Source: SLQH01 sp964612995
GTDB lineage: Bacteria; Planctomycetota; UBA11346
Direction: 5' to 3'
DNA length: 14,121 nucleotides
Assembly (NCBI GenBank): GCA_964612995.1
Contig: CAZTGE010000109.1
Span: forward strand, 1 to 14,121
In this document: positions 6,631 through 14,103 of the stretch, piece by piece
Layout of the letters: every line of letters starts with the position of its first letter
How positions within the stretch are numbered: the stretch's first letter is position 1
Translations under genes and position numbers: made by a program
The notes under the pieces: generated by a model
Seen by the model: only the letters and a program-made list of their open reading frames with translations
What the model was told of the DNA's origin: nothing
The model's database searches: none

Positions 6631-7728
6631 ATGACCATCGACATGAACAAGCTTCTGGAGGTGTGCCTCCAGAAGAACGCGTCTGACATCCACCTGACGG
6701 TGGGGCGTGCGCCCTCGTTCCGGATCCATGGCGAGATCAAGAGTCTGAACACGCCGCCGCTGACCGCCGAGGACACGGCCAACCTGATGAAGCAGATCAC
6801 CAGCGAGCGCGGGCAGCGCGAGCTGGCCGAAGATGGCTCGACCGACTTCGCGATCGGCTATTTCGACAAGGCCCGTTTTCGCGTCAACGTGTTCAAGCAG
6901 AAGGGCCAGAATGCGATGGTCCTGCGTCTGATCCCCAGTCGTATCCTCACCTTCGACGAGATCGGGCTGCCGCCGCACCTCAAGGACCTGCTGATGCGTC
7001 CGCGCGGTCTATTCCTGGTCACCGGGCCCACCGGTTCGGGCAAGACCACCACCCTGGCGACGATGCTCGACTTCATCAACCGCGAGGCCTCGCATCACAT
7101 CGTCACCATCGAAGACCCGATCGAGTATTACCACCATCACCAGAAGTCGATCATCAACCAGCGCGAGCTGCATATCGACGTGCCGACCTTCGCCGAGGGC
7201 ATTCGCCGCGCCTTGCGTCAGGACCCGGACGTGATCCTGGTCGGTGAGATGCGTGACCTCGAGACCATCGGCGCGGCGATCTCCGCGGCCGAGACCGGCC
7301 ACCTCGTGTTCGGGACGCTGCACACCACCGGCGCCGCGCGGACCGTCGACCGGATCATCGACGCCTTCCCGACCAACCAGCAGGAGATGATCCGCACCCA
7401 GCTCGCGGGCAACGTCCTCGGCGTGCTTTCCCAGGCGCTGGTGCCCAAGGTCGGCGGCGGTCGGGTCGCGGCCTTCGAGATCATGCTGATGAATCCCGCG
7501 ATCGCCAACATGATCCGCGAGAACAAGAGCTTCCGCATCCCTTCGACCATCCAGACCAGCGCCAACATGGGCATGTGCCTGCTCGACGACTGGCTGTTCG
7601 GTCTCTACCAGCAGGGGGTGATCACCTTCGAGCACATGATGCTCAAGGCCCAGGACACCGGCTACGTCCAGCGCAAGGTGCAGGAGGCCGGCGGCCAGGC
7701 GGCGGGCGGCGGCCAGGCGGCGGGCTGA
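6631..7728 (+). CDS. pilT: Type IV pilus retraction ATPase PilT
   Basis: PilT is the hexameric cytoplasmic ATPase that powers pilus disassembly and twitching. The 365-residue protein shows N-terminal ASDIHLTVG (17-25) and Walker A GPTGSGKT (132-139). It also has the Asp box TIEDPIEYYHHH (159-170), Walker B LRQDPDVILVGEMRD (195-209) and His box HLVFGTLHTTGA (224-235). AIANMIRE (290-297) matches the PilT signature AIRNLIRE needed for retraction. Together these separate it from PilB. The ATG at 6631 follows GAGGA by 4 nt; an internal ATG at 6643 (MNKLL) is the alternative. The extreme C-terminus carries a duplicated GGQAAG hexapeptide. It is probably the first gene of an operon with pilB and pilC. 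Confidence 0.95.
   Translation: MTIDMNKLLEVCLQKNASDIHLTVGRAPSFRIHGEIKSLNTPPLTAEDTANLMKQITSERGQRELAEDGSTDFAIGYFDKARFRVNVFKQKGQNAMVLRLIPSRILTFDEIGLPPHLKDLLMRPRGLFLVTGPTGSGKTTTLATMLDFINREASHHIVTIEDPIEYYHHHQKSIINQRELHIDVPTFAEGIRRALRQDPDVILVGEMRDLETIGAAISAAETGHLVFGTLHTTGAARTVDRIIDAFPTNQQEMIRTQLAGNVLGVLSQALVPKVGGGRVAAFEIMLMNPAIANMIRENKSFRIPSTIQTSANMGMCLLDDWLFGLYQQGVITFEHMMLKAQDTGYVQRKVQEAGGQAAGGGQAAG
7690..7725 (+). repeat. Perfect 18-bp tandem duplication at the 3' end of pilT
   Basis: GGCGGCCAGGCGGCGGGC occurs twice back to back (7690-7707 and 7708-7725), ending exactly at the pilT stop. It is in frame and encodes GGQAAG twice. Two identical copies at DNA level point to a recent slippage-type duplication. 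It lies outside the conserved PilT fold. Confidence 0.85.
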
Positions 7729-7778
7729 TGACCTCGGCGCGCACCCGGACCAGAGCACGAGGGATATCCGATACGTGA
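7728..7778 (+). other. Bridging mini-ORF between pilT and pilB
   Basis: An ATG at 7728 overlaps the pilT stop (TGATG) and opens a 16-codon frame encoding MTSARTRTRARGISDT. Its TGA at 7776-7778 overlaps the pilB start codon in GTGA. The pilB Shine-Dalgarno, GAGGGA at 7759-7764, lies inside it. Ribosomes finishing pilT could re-initiate here and be handed to pilB. The mini-ORF has no strong ribosome site of its own and may be chance, so it is not called as a protein gene. Confidence 0.25.
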
Positions 7779-9520
7779 ATGTCGACGCGAAGCAGCTGCT
7801 GAAGACCCTGTACAAGATGGAGGAGGTGGATCAGCCGACCGGGCAGGCCATCTACAACACCCATCGCAAGCAGGGCGTGGACATCTATCAGGCCTGCCTC
7901 GACCACGGCATACGCGAGGACGCGGTCATCTACGCCGTCGCCGAACTCAAGGGCGTGGAGATGGTCCAGCTCGACGGGATGATCCTGCCCGAGCCGCTGC
8001 TGGCCAAGGTGGAACCGCACGTGGCCAACAGCTATGGCATCATCCCGGTGCAGATGGATGGCAACGCGCTGGTGGTCGCCACCGCCGACCCGGATAACGT
8101 CGAGGCGCTCGACGACCTGAAGTTCATGCTCGGCGTCGAGCAGATCAAACCCGCCTTCACCAGTGCCGCCGCAATCGATCGCGCGCTGGAACGCTACTAC
8201 AAGGTGGTCGAGCAGGACGCCGAGATCAACGACATGCTCCACAATTACGCGGAGCAGTCGATCGATGACGCCGGGGGCAGCCTCGACGATTACGTGATCC
8301 CGGATATCGAGGATCTCTCCGCAGCTGGCGATATCGGCGCCCAGGCCGAGTCGGCCGCGGTGCGCAAGCTGCTCGACCTGATCCTCCTCACTGCGGTCAA
8401 GGCCCAGGCCTCGGATATCCACTTCGAGCCCTTCGAAGAGGAGTTCCGCGTCCGCAACCGGATCGACGGCGTGCTCTACGAGATGCTGCCGGTGCCCAAG
8501 GCCCTGGCACCTGCGCTGGTGGCCCGGATCAAGGTCATGTCGCACCTCGACATCGCGGAGCGCCGGCTGCCGCAGGACGGCAAGATCGGCATCACCATCG
8601 GCGGGCGTAGCGTCGATCTGCGTGTCAGCTGTCTGCCGACGGTCTTCGGCGAGTCTGTGGTGATCCGGGTCCTCGATCGCAGCGTGGTCTCGCTCGACCT
8701 CGACAAGATCGGCATGCCCGACCAGGCGCTCGAATACTTCCGCGACATCATCCTGCGCCCCAATGGCGTTGTCGTGGTCACCGGCCCGACCGGTTCGGGC
8801 AAGACCACCACGCTCTACGCCGCGCTCAACGAGGCCAACGACGAGGGCGTGAAGATCATCACCACCGAGGATCCGGTCGAATACGAGATCGACGGGGTGA
8901 TCCAGGTCCAGGTCGAGGAGGAGATCGGCAAGACCTTCGCCAGCTGTCTGCGCTCGATCCTGCGTCAGGATCCGGACAAGATCCTCGTCGGTGAGGTGCG
9001 TGACCTGGAGACGGCGAAGATCGCGGTCGAGTCCTCGCTCACCGGCCACATCGTCTTCACCACCCTGCACACCAACGACGCGCCGACGGCGGTCACGCGC
9101 CTGCTCGACATGGGCATCGAGCCCTTCCTCGTCGCCGCGACCCTCGAGACCATCGTCGCCCAGCGGCTGGTACGCTCGATCTGCACCCAGTGCAAGGCGC
9201 CGTACCAGCCGAGCGAGGATGAACTCCAGCTGCTCGGCCTCACGCGGGAACAGACCGCCGGACAGAATTTCTATTACGGCAAGGGCTGCGACGTCTGCAA
9301 GTCGACCGGGTACAAGGGCCGCACCGCCCTGTTCGAGATCATCGACGTCGACGATGGCCTGCGCGATCTGATTCTGCAGAAGGCATCGGCCAGCCAGCTA
9401 CGCACCGCGGCCCAGCGCTCGGGGATGGTGTCGCTGCGCGAGGCGGGCATCAACAAGATCTTCCAGGGCGTGACCACCATCGAAGAAGTGGTCAAGGAAA
9501 CCCTGAACATCAACGACTGA
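7775..9520 (+). CDS. pilB: Type IV pilus extension ATPase PilB (GspE/PilB family)
   Basis: The 581-residue protein is the hexameric ATPase that drives pilus assembly. Residues about 40-145 form the GspE N-terminal domain, followed by an acidic linker at about 148-192. The ATPase core has ASDIHFEPF (212-220), Walker A GPTGSGKT (337-344), Asp box TTEDPVEY (363-370), Walker B LRQDPDKILVGEVRD (396-410) and His box HIVFTTLHTND (425-435). A zinc-binding four-cysteine motif, Cys470, Cys473, Cys505 and Cys508, is typical of PilB/GspE and absent from PilT. The start is GTG at 7775 with GAGGGA 10 nt upstream; the nearby ATG at 7779 is out of frame. No convincing c-di-GMP-binding MshEN motif is visible at the N-terminus. 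GspE of a type II secretion system is the alternative, but pilT and pilC neighbours favour PilB. Confidence 0.93.
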   Translation: MNVDAKQLLKTLYKMEEVDQPTGQAIYNTHRKQGVDIYQACLDHGIREDAVIYAVAELKGVEMVQLDGMILPEPLLAKVEPHVANSYGIIPVQMDGNALVVATADPDNVEALDDLKFMLGVEQIKPAFTSAAAIDRALERYYKVVEQDAEINDMLHNYAEQSIDDAGGSLDDYVIPDIEDLSAAGDIGAQAESAAVRKLLDLILLTAVKAQASDIHFEPFEEEFRVRNRIDGVLYEMLPVPKALAPALVARIKVMSHLDIAERRLPQDGKIGITIGGRSVDLRVSCLPTVFGESVVIRVLDRSVVSLDLDKIGMPDQALEYFRDIILRPNGVVVVTGPTGSGKTTTLYAALNEANDEGVKIITTEDPVEYEIDGVIQVQVEEEIGKTFASCLRSILRQDPDKILVGEVRDLETAKIAVESSLTGHIVFTTLHTNDAPTAVTRLLDMGIEPFLVAATLETIVAQRLVRSICTQCKAPYQPSEDELQLLGLTREQTAGQNFYYGKGCDVCKSTGYKGRTALFEIIDVDDGLRDLILQKASASQLRTAAQRSGMVSLREAGINKIFQGVTTIEEVVKETLNIND

Positions 9521-9537
9521 GCGCTCCGAGGTAGTCC

Positions 9538-10782
9538 ATGCCGACCTTCCAGTTCAAAGCGCACGATCGCAGCTCCAACAAGGAGGTCAGCGATCAGGTC
9601 GAGGCGGCCAACCAGGCCGACGCGATCAACCGCATCAAGGCCAAGGGGCTGCTGCCGATCGAGGTCCGCGAGTCGAAGGGGCGGATGAGCAAGGCCAAGC
9701 CGGCCGGCGAGAAGGGCAAGAAGAAGGGCACGGCATTGTTCGGGGGGCGGGTCAAGTCGGCCCAGGTGACCGAATTCACCCGTCAGCTCTCCACTCTGCA
9801 GGACGCCGGCCTGCCGATCGTCCAGTCGCTGCAGATCCTCGCCGACATGCAGCGCCCCGGTGCGCTCAAGAACGCGCTGCGCCAGGTCACCGAGGAGGTC
9901 CAGGGCGGCACCCAGCTCTCAGAGGCCCTCTCGCATCACCCGAAGATCTGGGACAAGCTCTACACCAACCTCGTCAGCGCGGGCGAGGCCGCCGGTGCGC
10001 TCGAGGTCATCCTCCGCCGTCTGGCCGACTTCCGTGAGAAGGCCTTGCGTCTGAAGAAGAAGGTCATCGGCGCCCTGGTCTACCCGATCGCGGTGCTGAC
10101 CATCGCCGTGGCGATCCTGACCTTCATCATGGTCTACATCGTGCCGAAGTTCGAACAGATCTTCGAGGACCTGGGTGTGCGCCTGCCGGCGATGACCGAG
10201 TTCCTCATCGGCTTCAGCCGCTTCATGGCCAGCTACTGGTGGGTCATGCTGCTGGGTATCGTGTTCCTGATCGTCGGCATGACCCTGTTCCGCCGGACCG
10301 ATATGGGTGGCGCGATCATCGATCGCATTCTGTTGCGTGTGCCGGTGCTCGGCAACGTCATCAAGAAGAGCGCCGTCGCCAGGTTCACCCGTACGCTCGG
10401 CACGCTGATCACCTCGGGCGTGGGCTTTCTCGATGCGTTGGAGATCACGCGTGAGGCGACGCCGAACATCGTGGTCCGCAATGCGATCTCCGATGTCCGC
10501 GATTCGGTCAAGGAGGGCGAGACGATCAACGAGCCGCTCGCCCGCAGTGGGGTGTTCAACGACATCGTGATCAACATGATCAAGGTCGGCGAAGAGACCG
10601 GCGAACTCGATCGCATGCTGGTCAAGATCGCGGACACCTACGACGAAGAGGTCGACGAAGCGGTGGCCGCGATGATGAGCCTGATGGAACCGATCCTGAT
10701 CGTGTTCATGGGCTTCGCAGTCGGCTTCATCGTCATCGCCCTGTTCCTGCCGCTGATCACCATTATCACCGAACTGCAGTAG
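9538..10782 (+). CDS. pilC: Type IV pilus inner-membrane platform protein PilC (GspF family)
   Basis: The 414-residue protein is the polytopic platform on which PilB and PilT act to add or remove pilins. It starts with the short N-terminal domain FQFKAHDRSSNKEV typical of PilC/GspF. A lysine-rich cytoplasmic linker follows (about 47-73). Two T2SSF repeats come next, at about 78-201 and 280-402. Membrane segments are at about 178-201, 231-250 and 384-407. The repeated motif VGEETGELDRML (350-361) has its counterpart in AGEAAGALEVIL (148-159). The ATG at 9538 has GAGGT 5 nt upstream and lies 17 nt after the pilB stop. Length and topology are normal. It is probably the last gene of the pil transcript. 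Confidence 0.94.
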   Translation: MPTFQFKAHDRSSNKEVSDQVEAANQADAINRIKAKGLLPIEVRESKGRMSKAKPAGEKGKKKGTALFGGRVKSAQVTEFTRQLSTLQDAGLPIVQSLQILADMQRPGALKNALRQVTEEVQGGTQLSEALSHHPKIWDKLYTNLVSAGEAAGALEVILRRLADFREKALRLKKKVIGALVYPIAVLTIAVAILTFIMVYIVPKFEQIFEDLGVRLPAMTEFLIGFSRFMASYWWVMLLGIVFLIVGMTLFRRTDMGGAIIDRILLRVPVLGNVIKKSAVARFTRTLGTLITSGVGFLDALEITREATPNIVVRNAISDVRDSVKEGETINEPLARSGVFNDIVINMIKVGEETGELDRMLVKIADTYDEEVDEAVAAMMSLMEPILIVFMGFAVGFIVIALFLPLITIITELQ

Positions 10783-11056
10783 GGAGAGTGCGACGAGCGG
10801 CGGCGCCAGATCGCCGACGCAGCCTCGGTCCCGGCGATCCGCGCGCGAGGCAGGGAAACAGGCCCCCGCTGCCGGGGCTTCTGGCCCGACTGGATACCGG
10901 CGAGGGCCCCGCCATCGATCCCGCTCGCTGGCTGGTGACCGTGGCCAGGCCCAGGGGGTTACGTGGTACCGCTCTCGGTGCGCTATCACCCCTCGCCGCG
11001 GAGGCGACGCGTCGCTCGACGCGGGCCCGGCCATGGCGGACGTGCCACTGGCGGCG

Positions 11057-11191
11057 GCAGGGCCGCTCAAAGCTCGGCCCCTGGGAGCGCCGAGCACCAG
11101 CTCGGCATGGAAACAGGGGGTCACAACATGGGTCCATCATTCGATGGACCCATGTTGTGACCCCGTCATCCCGCGCTTTGAGCGGCCCTGC
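11057..11191. repeat. 17-bp inverted repeat enclosing a hairpin; copies 2 and 3 of a dispersed repeat
   Basis: GCAGGGCCGCTCAAAGC (11057-11073) and its exact reverse complement GCTTTGAGCGGCCCTGC (11175-11191) are separated by 101 nt. The 22-bp hairpin at 11117-11164 lies between them but off centre, 43 nt from the left arm and 10 nt from the right. Both arms match the 19-mer at 36-54 with 2-3 differences. This could be a small non-autonomous palindromic element or a pair of inverted dispersed repeats. No target duplication or transposase was seen. Confidence 0.6.
11117..11164. repeat. Perfect 22-bp hairpin with 4-nt loop
   Basis: Bases 11117-11138 and 11143-11164 are exact reverse complements around the loop ATTC. 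The arm begins GGGGTCACAACATGGG and is much less GC-rich than its surroundings. No T-run follows on either strand, so it is not a canonical terminator. A perfect 22-bp stem is unlikely by chance. It may be a recent mobile palindrome, a bidirectional transcription block or a protein-binding site. Confidence 0.85.
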
Positions 11192-11582
11192 TGGCGGCGG
11201 GACTCGGTGTCCAGCTGCGCAGGTTGTCGATGAGCACTGCGCGCAGCGCAGAGCGAGCCCCCGCGAACAAAAAGCTGCGCGAGCGCCGCCCGCTACAATG
11301 CCCCTCGGGGTGCGGGCGGCGCCCGCGCTGTGTGCCAGCCGCTTCGTAGCGAGAACGGCGGCGAGCACCTCGCCATCGCCATGAGCATCGCCGGTTCATG
11401 GCGTCTGCTCGACCTCAAACTGCCGGCAACCGCCGCTTCGCCGCGGATCGCATGGTCGTGATCCCGATCGCGTGGCCCGGCGATGGTCCTGCTCGACCGT
11501 GTCTCATACAACCTGGGGTCGATGACCAGAGACCTGAAACCTCGGAGCCCGTCACGACGAATACCGCACAAGGAGACCATCC

Positions 11583-13835
11583 ATGCGTGTCGTCGTTACC
11601 GTGTGCACCCTGTTGTGCATGTCCGCGTTTGCCCTGTCGGCGAGCGAGCACAACTATATCGAGATGCTCCAGAAGGGGCTCTACTTCTACGAATGCCAGG
11701 AGGCGGGGGTGCTCTCGCCCGGCAACCGGGTGCCGTGGCGCGGGCCGTCCTGCCTCGAAGACGGGGCTGAGGTCGGGCTCGATCTGGCCGGCGGCTGGTA
11801 CGATGCCGGCGATCACTGGAAGGCCAACGGCACCATGGCCCAGGCCGGCTCCTTCCTCGCCTGGAGCGTGATCACCTTCCCCGATGTCTACCAGGACAAC
11901 GACCAGCTGCCGCACGCCCTCAACAGCCTGCGCCACATCGTCGACTATTTCCAGCGCTGCATCGCCGACCCGCAACCGGGTGAGGCCGAGGACTTCTCCG
12001 GGTACGAGGTCTTCGTCGACGTGGGCGGCAAGACCACGCCGACGGCCCCGGAACCTGGTGTGCACAAGGTCTGGTGCGCTCCCGAAGCGATCGACGGCTA
12101 CACCGTGCGTGAACCGCTCAAGGTGAACGCGACCGTGCCCAACGGCGGTGTGTGCGCGGCCATGGCCGGCACCCTGGCCAGCGCGGCGCAGGTGTTCCAC
12201 CTCTACGGCACCGACGATGATCGTGCCCTGGCCAGCACCCTCATGCCCATCGCCGAGAAGCTGACCGCCTTCGCTCGTGCGTATCCGGAGAGCACCGAGG
12301 AAGCCATCCGCCCCAACGGTCAGACGGTCCAGGGTGGGTATCTCGATGACTGGGGTTGGGACGACCTGATCTGGGCTCGCATCTGGTTGCATCGTGCCCA
12401 CAAGGCGATGGCGACCGATGGCTATACCGACGCCCATATCGCCGATGCCCGGAATATCCTCGACCAGCTCGATGACGACGGCGAGCTCTACAAAATAACC
12501 TCGTGGTGGAAGGAGAGTTCCTACAACCACGCCAGCATGCTGGCGTGGCTGCAGACCGACCATACCCAGGCCGAAACCGATCTGTTCGAGCCCAAGCTCG
12601 ACCATCTCTTCACCCTGTGGAACGAGGCCAACCCCGACGCCTCGCCCGATACCTCGAAATTCTACCACACGCCCTACGGCCTGAAATATCGTCAGGTCTA
12701 CGGTAGCGCCTTCGTCGGTCATCGGGTGTTCCGCAACACCGCCCTGGCGGCGATGTACGCTCATTGGACCGACGACCAGACGACCGCCGACACCTTCGCC
12801 ACCTACGTGCGCGAACAGACCGACTACTACCTCGGCGACAACAAGCAGGGCATGAGCTATCTCATCGGTTACGGCGATAACGGATGGCCCGACCCCTTGC
12901 ATCATCGTGGTGCGCACGGCTGTTGGGCCGGCAACCTCAACAAGATCAGTTCCGATCCGCTGCACATGCCGAGCATGGTCCACGTCCTCTACGGCGGGCT
13001 CATCGGCGGCCCGGATGGCAACGACGATTTCACCGATGGCACTTTCGACCACTACACCACCGAACCGATCATCGGCGCCGCCGGTGAAGTGCAGATCGTC
13101 GCCGCCTTCCTCGGTGCTCTAAATGGCGCCGATGACGACCCCGTGGCTGATTTCCCGCCGGCGCCGGCACGCGATCTGAGCCTCGATCCGGAGTGGACCG
13201 ATCGCGATATCTACGTCGCTGCCCGGACCACCGCCACCGGCGGCGATGCCCTGAGAGTCGAGGCCACCCTCTACAATCGAAGCCGCTGGCCGGCGCGGGT
13301 GCTCGCCGATGGCAGTTTCCGCTACTATTTCACCGCCGACGCCGGTGAGACCGATGCTGGCGCATTCGACCTGGCGGTGGATTCGAGCCAGGGCGGCGAA
13401 GCCGGAGGCATCGTCCACGTCGGTGGCGATCTCTTCTACGCCGCGGTGGCCTTCCCCGACGAGCGGCTGCTGCCGGATTATCGCGACGGCGTGCGTTGCT
13501 ACCGGCGTGATGCCACGTTCACCATCACTGCCGCGAGCGGCACCTTCGATAGCGCCAACGACTGGTCGGCGGTGGGCTTGGACGCCGACCGTCAGGTCGT
13601 GCCGCACATCCCGGTCTATCAGGGCGAGAATCTGATCCCCGATCCGGCCCCGTGGGGCGATCGTCACCAGCGCCGCATCCACCTCCAGGTGACCCCGGTG
13701 ACCGCCTGTGGCGATTGCGATCTCATCGCCGATCCCGCGGCCACGGTCGAAGCCCTGCAGCCGGGCTGGTGGCGGGTCCTGACCGACCCGACCTCCGACC
13801 GATCGCTGTCGTTTCTGTTCGGGGGCAACGGCTGA
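11583..13835 (+). CDS. Secreted GH9 endoglucanase with family 3 carbohydrate-binding module
   Basis: The 750-residue enzyme should hydrolyse beta-1,4-glucan (cellulose) with inversion. A signal peptide covers residues 1-20 (cleavage near FALSA-S). The catalytic (alpha/alpha)6-barrel runs about 22-515. It has DLAGGWYDAGDHWK (67-80) with the paired Asp74 and Asp77 that activate water, and the substrate-binding HHR at 440-442. The catalytic acid is probably Glu494, though Glu502 is possible. A CBM3 follows at about 540-692, recognised by YNRSRWPARVLADGSFRYYF (564-583) and GTFDSANDWS...HIPVY (653-679). This is the GH9-CBM3c layout of processive endoglucanases. The last 55 residues, with Cys709 and Cys712, match nothing I know. 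AAGGAG lies 7 nt before the ATG, an excellent ribosome site. The gene stands alone; no other cellulase or dockerin is visible. Confidence 0.93.
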   Translation: MRVVVTVCTLLCMSAFALSASEHNYIEMLQKGLYFYECQEAGVLSPGNRVPWRGPSCLEDGAEVGLDLAGGWYDAGDHWKANGTMAQAGSFLAWSVITFPDVYQDNDQLPHALNSLRHIVDYFQRCIADPQPGEAEDFSGYEVFVDVGGKTTPTAPEPGVHKVWCAPEAIDGYTVREPLKVNATVPNGGVCAAMAGTLASAAQVFHLYGTDDDRALASTLMPIAEKLTAFARAYPESTEEAIRPNGQTVQGGYLDDWGWDDLIWARIWLHRAHKAMATDGYTDAHIADARNILDQLDDDGELYKITSWWKESSYNHASMLAWLQTDHTQAETDLFEPKLDHLFTLWNEANPDASPDTSKFYHTPYGLKYRQVYGSAFVGHRVFRNTALAAMYAHWTDDQTTADTFATYVREQTDYYLGDNKQGMSYLIGYGDNGWPDPLHHRGAHGCWAGNLNKISSDPLHMPSMVHVLYGGLIGGPDGNDDFTDGTFDHYTTEPIIGAAGEVQIVAAFLGALNGADDDPVADFPPAPARDLSLDPEWTDRDIYVAARTTATGGDALRVEATLYNRSRWPARVLADGSFRYYFTADAGETDAGAFDLAVDSSQGGEAGGIVHVGGDLFYAAVAFPDERLLPDYRDGVRCYRRDATFTITAASGTFDSANDWSAVGLDADRQVVPHIPVYQGENLIPDPAPWGDRHQRRIHLQVTPVTACGDCDLIADPAATVEALQPGWWRVLTDPTSDRSLSFLFGGNG

Positions 13836-14103
13836 GTCCGGTCGGCAGTCGTCTGCACCGCAGGATCCGGCCGGCTTGTCGGAGTGATCACGGCCGGCTC
13901 CTGTCTGCCGGATGGCACGCCTGCATGCCGCCGCGATCACCGGAGCAGACGACCGCTCCACCGCTGAGAGACGAGACCGTCGATCGGGGCTGCCGCCCGC
14001 CAGCAGCGGGCTGCGCCACCCGAACGGCTGGGCGGGCGAGTACACGCTCTTTGGCATAAAACGCAGTGTAACTACTCAGGCCTATTCCTGTGCTCTCATA
14101 AAC
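13836..14103. other. Gene-free tail downstream of the cellulase
   Basis: No convincing gene is present on either strand. A weak inverted repeat CCGGCCG (13867-13873) / CGGCCGG (13891-13897) with a 17-nt loop starts about 30 nt after the stop. It could contribute to transcription termination, but no T-run follows. From about 14050 onward the sequence becomes clearly richer in A and T than the rest of the window. Confidence 0.4.

Larger units (their letters stand above)
10783..11582. other. 800-nt gene-free region between pilC and the cellulase
   Basis: Frames are open on both strands, but their translations are Arg/Pro/Ala-rich with no family resemblance and no ribosome sites, so I call no gene. 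The region is rich in inverted repeats. These include a 5-bp CCCCG/CGGGG stem at 10864-10877 about 80 nt past pilC, a 12-nt palindrome at 11004-11015, GCCGAG/CTCGGC at 11089-11106, the large nested repeat at 11057-11191, and GCGGGC/GCCCGC at 11312-11326. TACAAT at 11294-11299 resembles a -10 box but lacks a good -35, so the cellulase promoter is unresolved. AAGGAG at 11570-11575 is the cellulase ribosome site. Confidence 0.6.

Noticed and set aside
7643..9070. 475-codon open frame on the - strand opposite pilB
   Set aside because: Asp/Leu/His-rich antisense image of the conserved PilB sequence.
11117..11164. Hairpin as an integron attC site or a retron RNA
   Set aside because: It lacks the attC core-site motifs and bulged bases, and there is no integrase or reverse transcriptase gene in the window.
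11057..11191. CRISPR array
   Set aside because: Repeats are inverted rather than regularly spaced direct repeats, and no cas gene is present.
10788..11384. Possible 198-residue gene in the pilC-cellulase gap
   Set aside because: Arg/Pro/Ala-rich translation that runs straight through the perfect hairpin and inverted repeats; no family match and no ordered domain pattern.
11415..13052. 545-codon open frame on the - strand opposite the cellulase
   Set aside because: It mirrors the codons of a clear GH9 gene, shows no domain of its own and has no convincing ribosome site.
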